DNA of 64,000 nucleotides from Arcobacter venerupis. Lineage in GTDB: Bacteria > Campylobacterota > Campylobacteria > Campylobacterales > Arcobacteraceae. Numbering within the stretch: position 1 is the first letter of the stretch; the number at the start of each line of letters is the position of its first letter. Location: contig NZ_CP053840.1 in assembly GCF_013201665.1 (NCBI RefSeq), forward strand, positions 992,001-1,056,000, in the 5' to 3' direction. The notes under the pieces were generated by a model, which was given only the letters and a program-made list of their open reading frames with translations, did not search any database and was not told the DNA's origin. Below, one piece after another: positions 63,114 to 64,000 of the stretch. A program made the position numbers and the translations under genes.

Positions 63114-63428
63114 ATGGAAAAGATTAGATTAAAGCTAAAAGCTTATGATCATAGAGTTTTAGACAGAAGTGTTGCTTCAATTGTTGAAGCCGTTAAAAGA
63201 ACTGGTGCTGATTTAAGAGGTCCAATCCCTCTTCCTACAAAAATCAGAAGATATACAGTTATTAAAGGTCCTCACGTAAATAAGGATTCTAGAGAGCAAT
63301 TTGAAATCAGAGTTCATTCAAGAATTATTGATATTATAGCTGCAACTCCAGATACTGTAGATTCGTTAATGAAACTTGACTTAGCTCCTGAAGTTGATGT
63401 TGAAGTTAGATCTATGGGTCAAGAATAA
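63114..63428 (+). CDS. rpsJ: 30S ribosomal protein S10
   Basis: The 104-residue protein is uS10, recognised from [37 protein letters not shown] and [16 protein letters not shown]. It is the first gene of the S10 operon and has an AAAGGAAAA ribosome binding site. rplC follows by 18 bases. Confidence 0.98.
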   Translation: MEKIRLKLKAYDHRVLDRSVASIVEAVKRTGADLRGPIPLPTKIRRYTVIKGPHVNKDSREQFEIRVHSRIIDIIAATPDTVDSLMKLDLAPEVDVEVRSMGQE

Positions 63429-63446
63429 GAAGAAAGGGTAATATAG

Positions 63447-64000
63447 ATGGAATTTATAGTTCAAAAAATCGGTATGAGTAGAACAGTTTCTGTTCCAAGT
63501 ACTCCTGTTACACTTTTAAAAGTTCTTGATACTAAAGTGTGTGAAGTGACTGACGGTGTAGCAATTGTAGCTTATAGCAATGGTAAAAAATTTAACAAAG
63601 CTATCGAAGGTATACAAAAAAAATATAACTTATCTAAAGAGTTTAACAGATTTGCAACAATGACTGTAGCAAATGGTGAAGCTGGTGATTTAGATGTTTC
63701 TGGATTAGGTGAAGCACAAACGTTAAAAACAACTTTTAAAACAAAAGGTAGAGGGTTTACTGGAGCTGTTAAAAGATGGAATTTTGCGGGTGGTAGAGCA
63801 TCACACGGTCACAGAATGGGTAGAAGAGTTGGTTCAATCGGTAACTGCGAATGGCCAGGAAGAGTTCAGCCAGGTAAAAAAATGCCAGGGCAATACGGAA
63901 ATACAAATGTATCTGTGAAAAATGATGTTATTTCATTTGACGCTGAAACTGGAATTTTAGTTCTTAAAGGTTCAGTATCTGGTCCAAACGGAGCATTAGG
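63447..64000 (+). CDS. rplC: 50S ribosomal protein L3, 3'-truncated by window end
   Basis: Starts with ATG at 63447 (GAAAGGGTAA upstream); the visible 184 codons begin [14 protein letters not shown] and include [29 protein letters not shown] and [16 protein letters not shown], which are hallmarks of uL3. The gene continues past the right edge. The remaining operon (L4, L23, L2 and so on) is expected beyond. Confidence 0.97.
   Translation, partial: MEFIVQKIGMSRTVSVPSTPVTLLKVLDTKVCEVTDGVAIVAYSNGKKFNKAIEGIQKKYNLSKEFNRFATMTVANGEAGDLDVSGLGEAQTLKTTFKTKGRGFTGAVKRWNFAGGRASHGHRMGRRVGSIGNCEWPGRVQPGKKMPGQYGNTNVSVKNDVISFDAETGILVLKGSVSGPNGAL

Overview
The window looks like a chromosome segment of an Arcobacter-group bacterium (Campylobacterota). 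The DNA is very AT-rich. It has a cbb3 oxidase operon with a Campylobacterota DUF4006 protein, MurF with an N-terminal membrane part, several cytoplasmically similar chemoreceptors, and an S10/L3 ribosomal operon of that lineage. Identification rests on recognising these proteins, not on a database search.

Layout. (1) 1-10.1 kb is core: ppnP, a double-NosL protein, ccoN-ccoO-ccoP with two small membrane proteins, a siroheme nitrite/sulfite reductase, a PAS protein beside a soluble chemoreceptor, and hisC. (2) 10.1-14.1 kb is a small accessory patch: two tiny proteins, a GmrSD-type restriction protein, a broken exonuclease-like gene and small unknown genes. (3) 14.2-17.8 kb has a LysR regulator divergent from a LeuC/LeuD-type dehydratase pair fused by operon to a hydrolase with the full set of fluoroacetate-dehalogenase residues. 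(4) 17.9-45.96 kb is a 28-kb integrated element inserted in the 3' end of a superoxide reductase gene. Its ends are 91-bp direct repeats (17846-17936 and 45894-45984) and it starts with a tyrosine integrase. (5) 45.95-64 kb is core again: sor, thiL, truD, a CheZ-like protein, ruvA, ddl, murF, a HIT protein, three membrane chemoreceptors, a D-amino-acid dehydrogenase and the start of the S10 operon (rpsJ, rplC).

The element has two halves. Its right half (36-45.8 kb) is a backbone: CI-like repressor, excisionase-like and HTH proteins, two ParA-like ATPases, coiled-coil and large polytopic membrane proteins. Its left half (18-36 kb) is defence cargo: a wHTH-nucleotidyltransferase pair, a 1239-residue nuclease-STAND NTPase (Avs-like), and an exceptional concentration of TIR proteins. 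A tight five-gene minus-strand operon (31793 to 27318) encodes TIR-SLOG, DUF1863-TIR, a double-TIR-like protein, a C-terminal TIR protein and a nucleoside-deoxyribosyltransferase-like protein. Facing it is a plus-strand pair, DUF1883-TIR and a second DUF1863-TIR. A further coiled-coil TIR gene lies nearby with a HEPN-like gene, bordered by attC-like repeats. I regard the TIR operon as the best candidate for an undescribed system: it has the producer and SLOG-sensor logic of Thoeris, but the effector carries a TIR instead of SIR2 and there are several extra TIR partners.

Several relics (integrase piece, HigBA-like toxin-antitoxin remnant, DUF2779-like fragment, a frameshifted gene) show repeated turnover in the accessory DNA.
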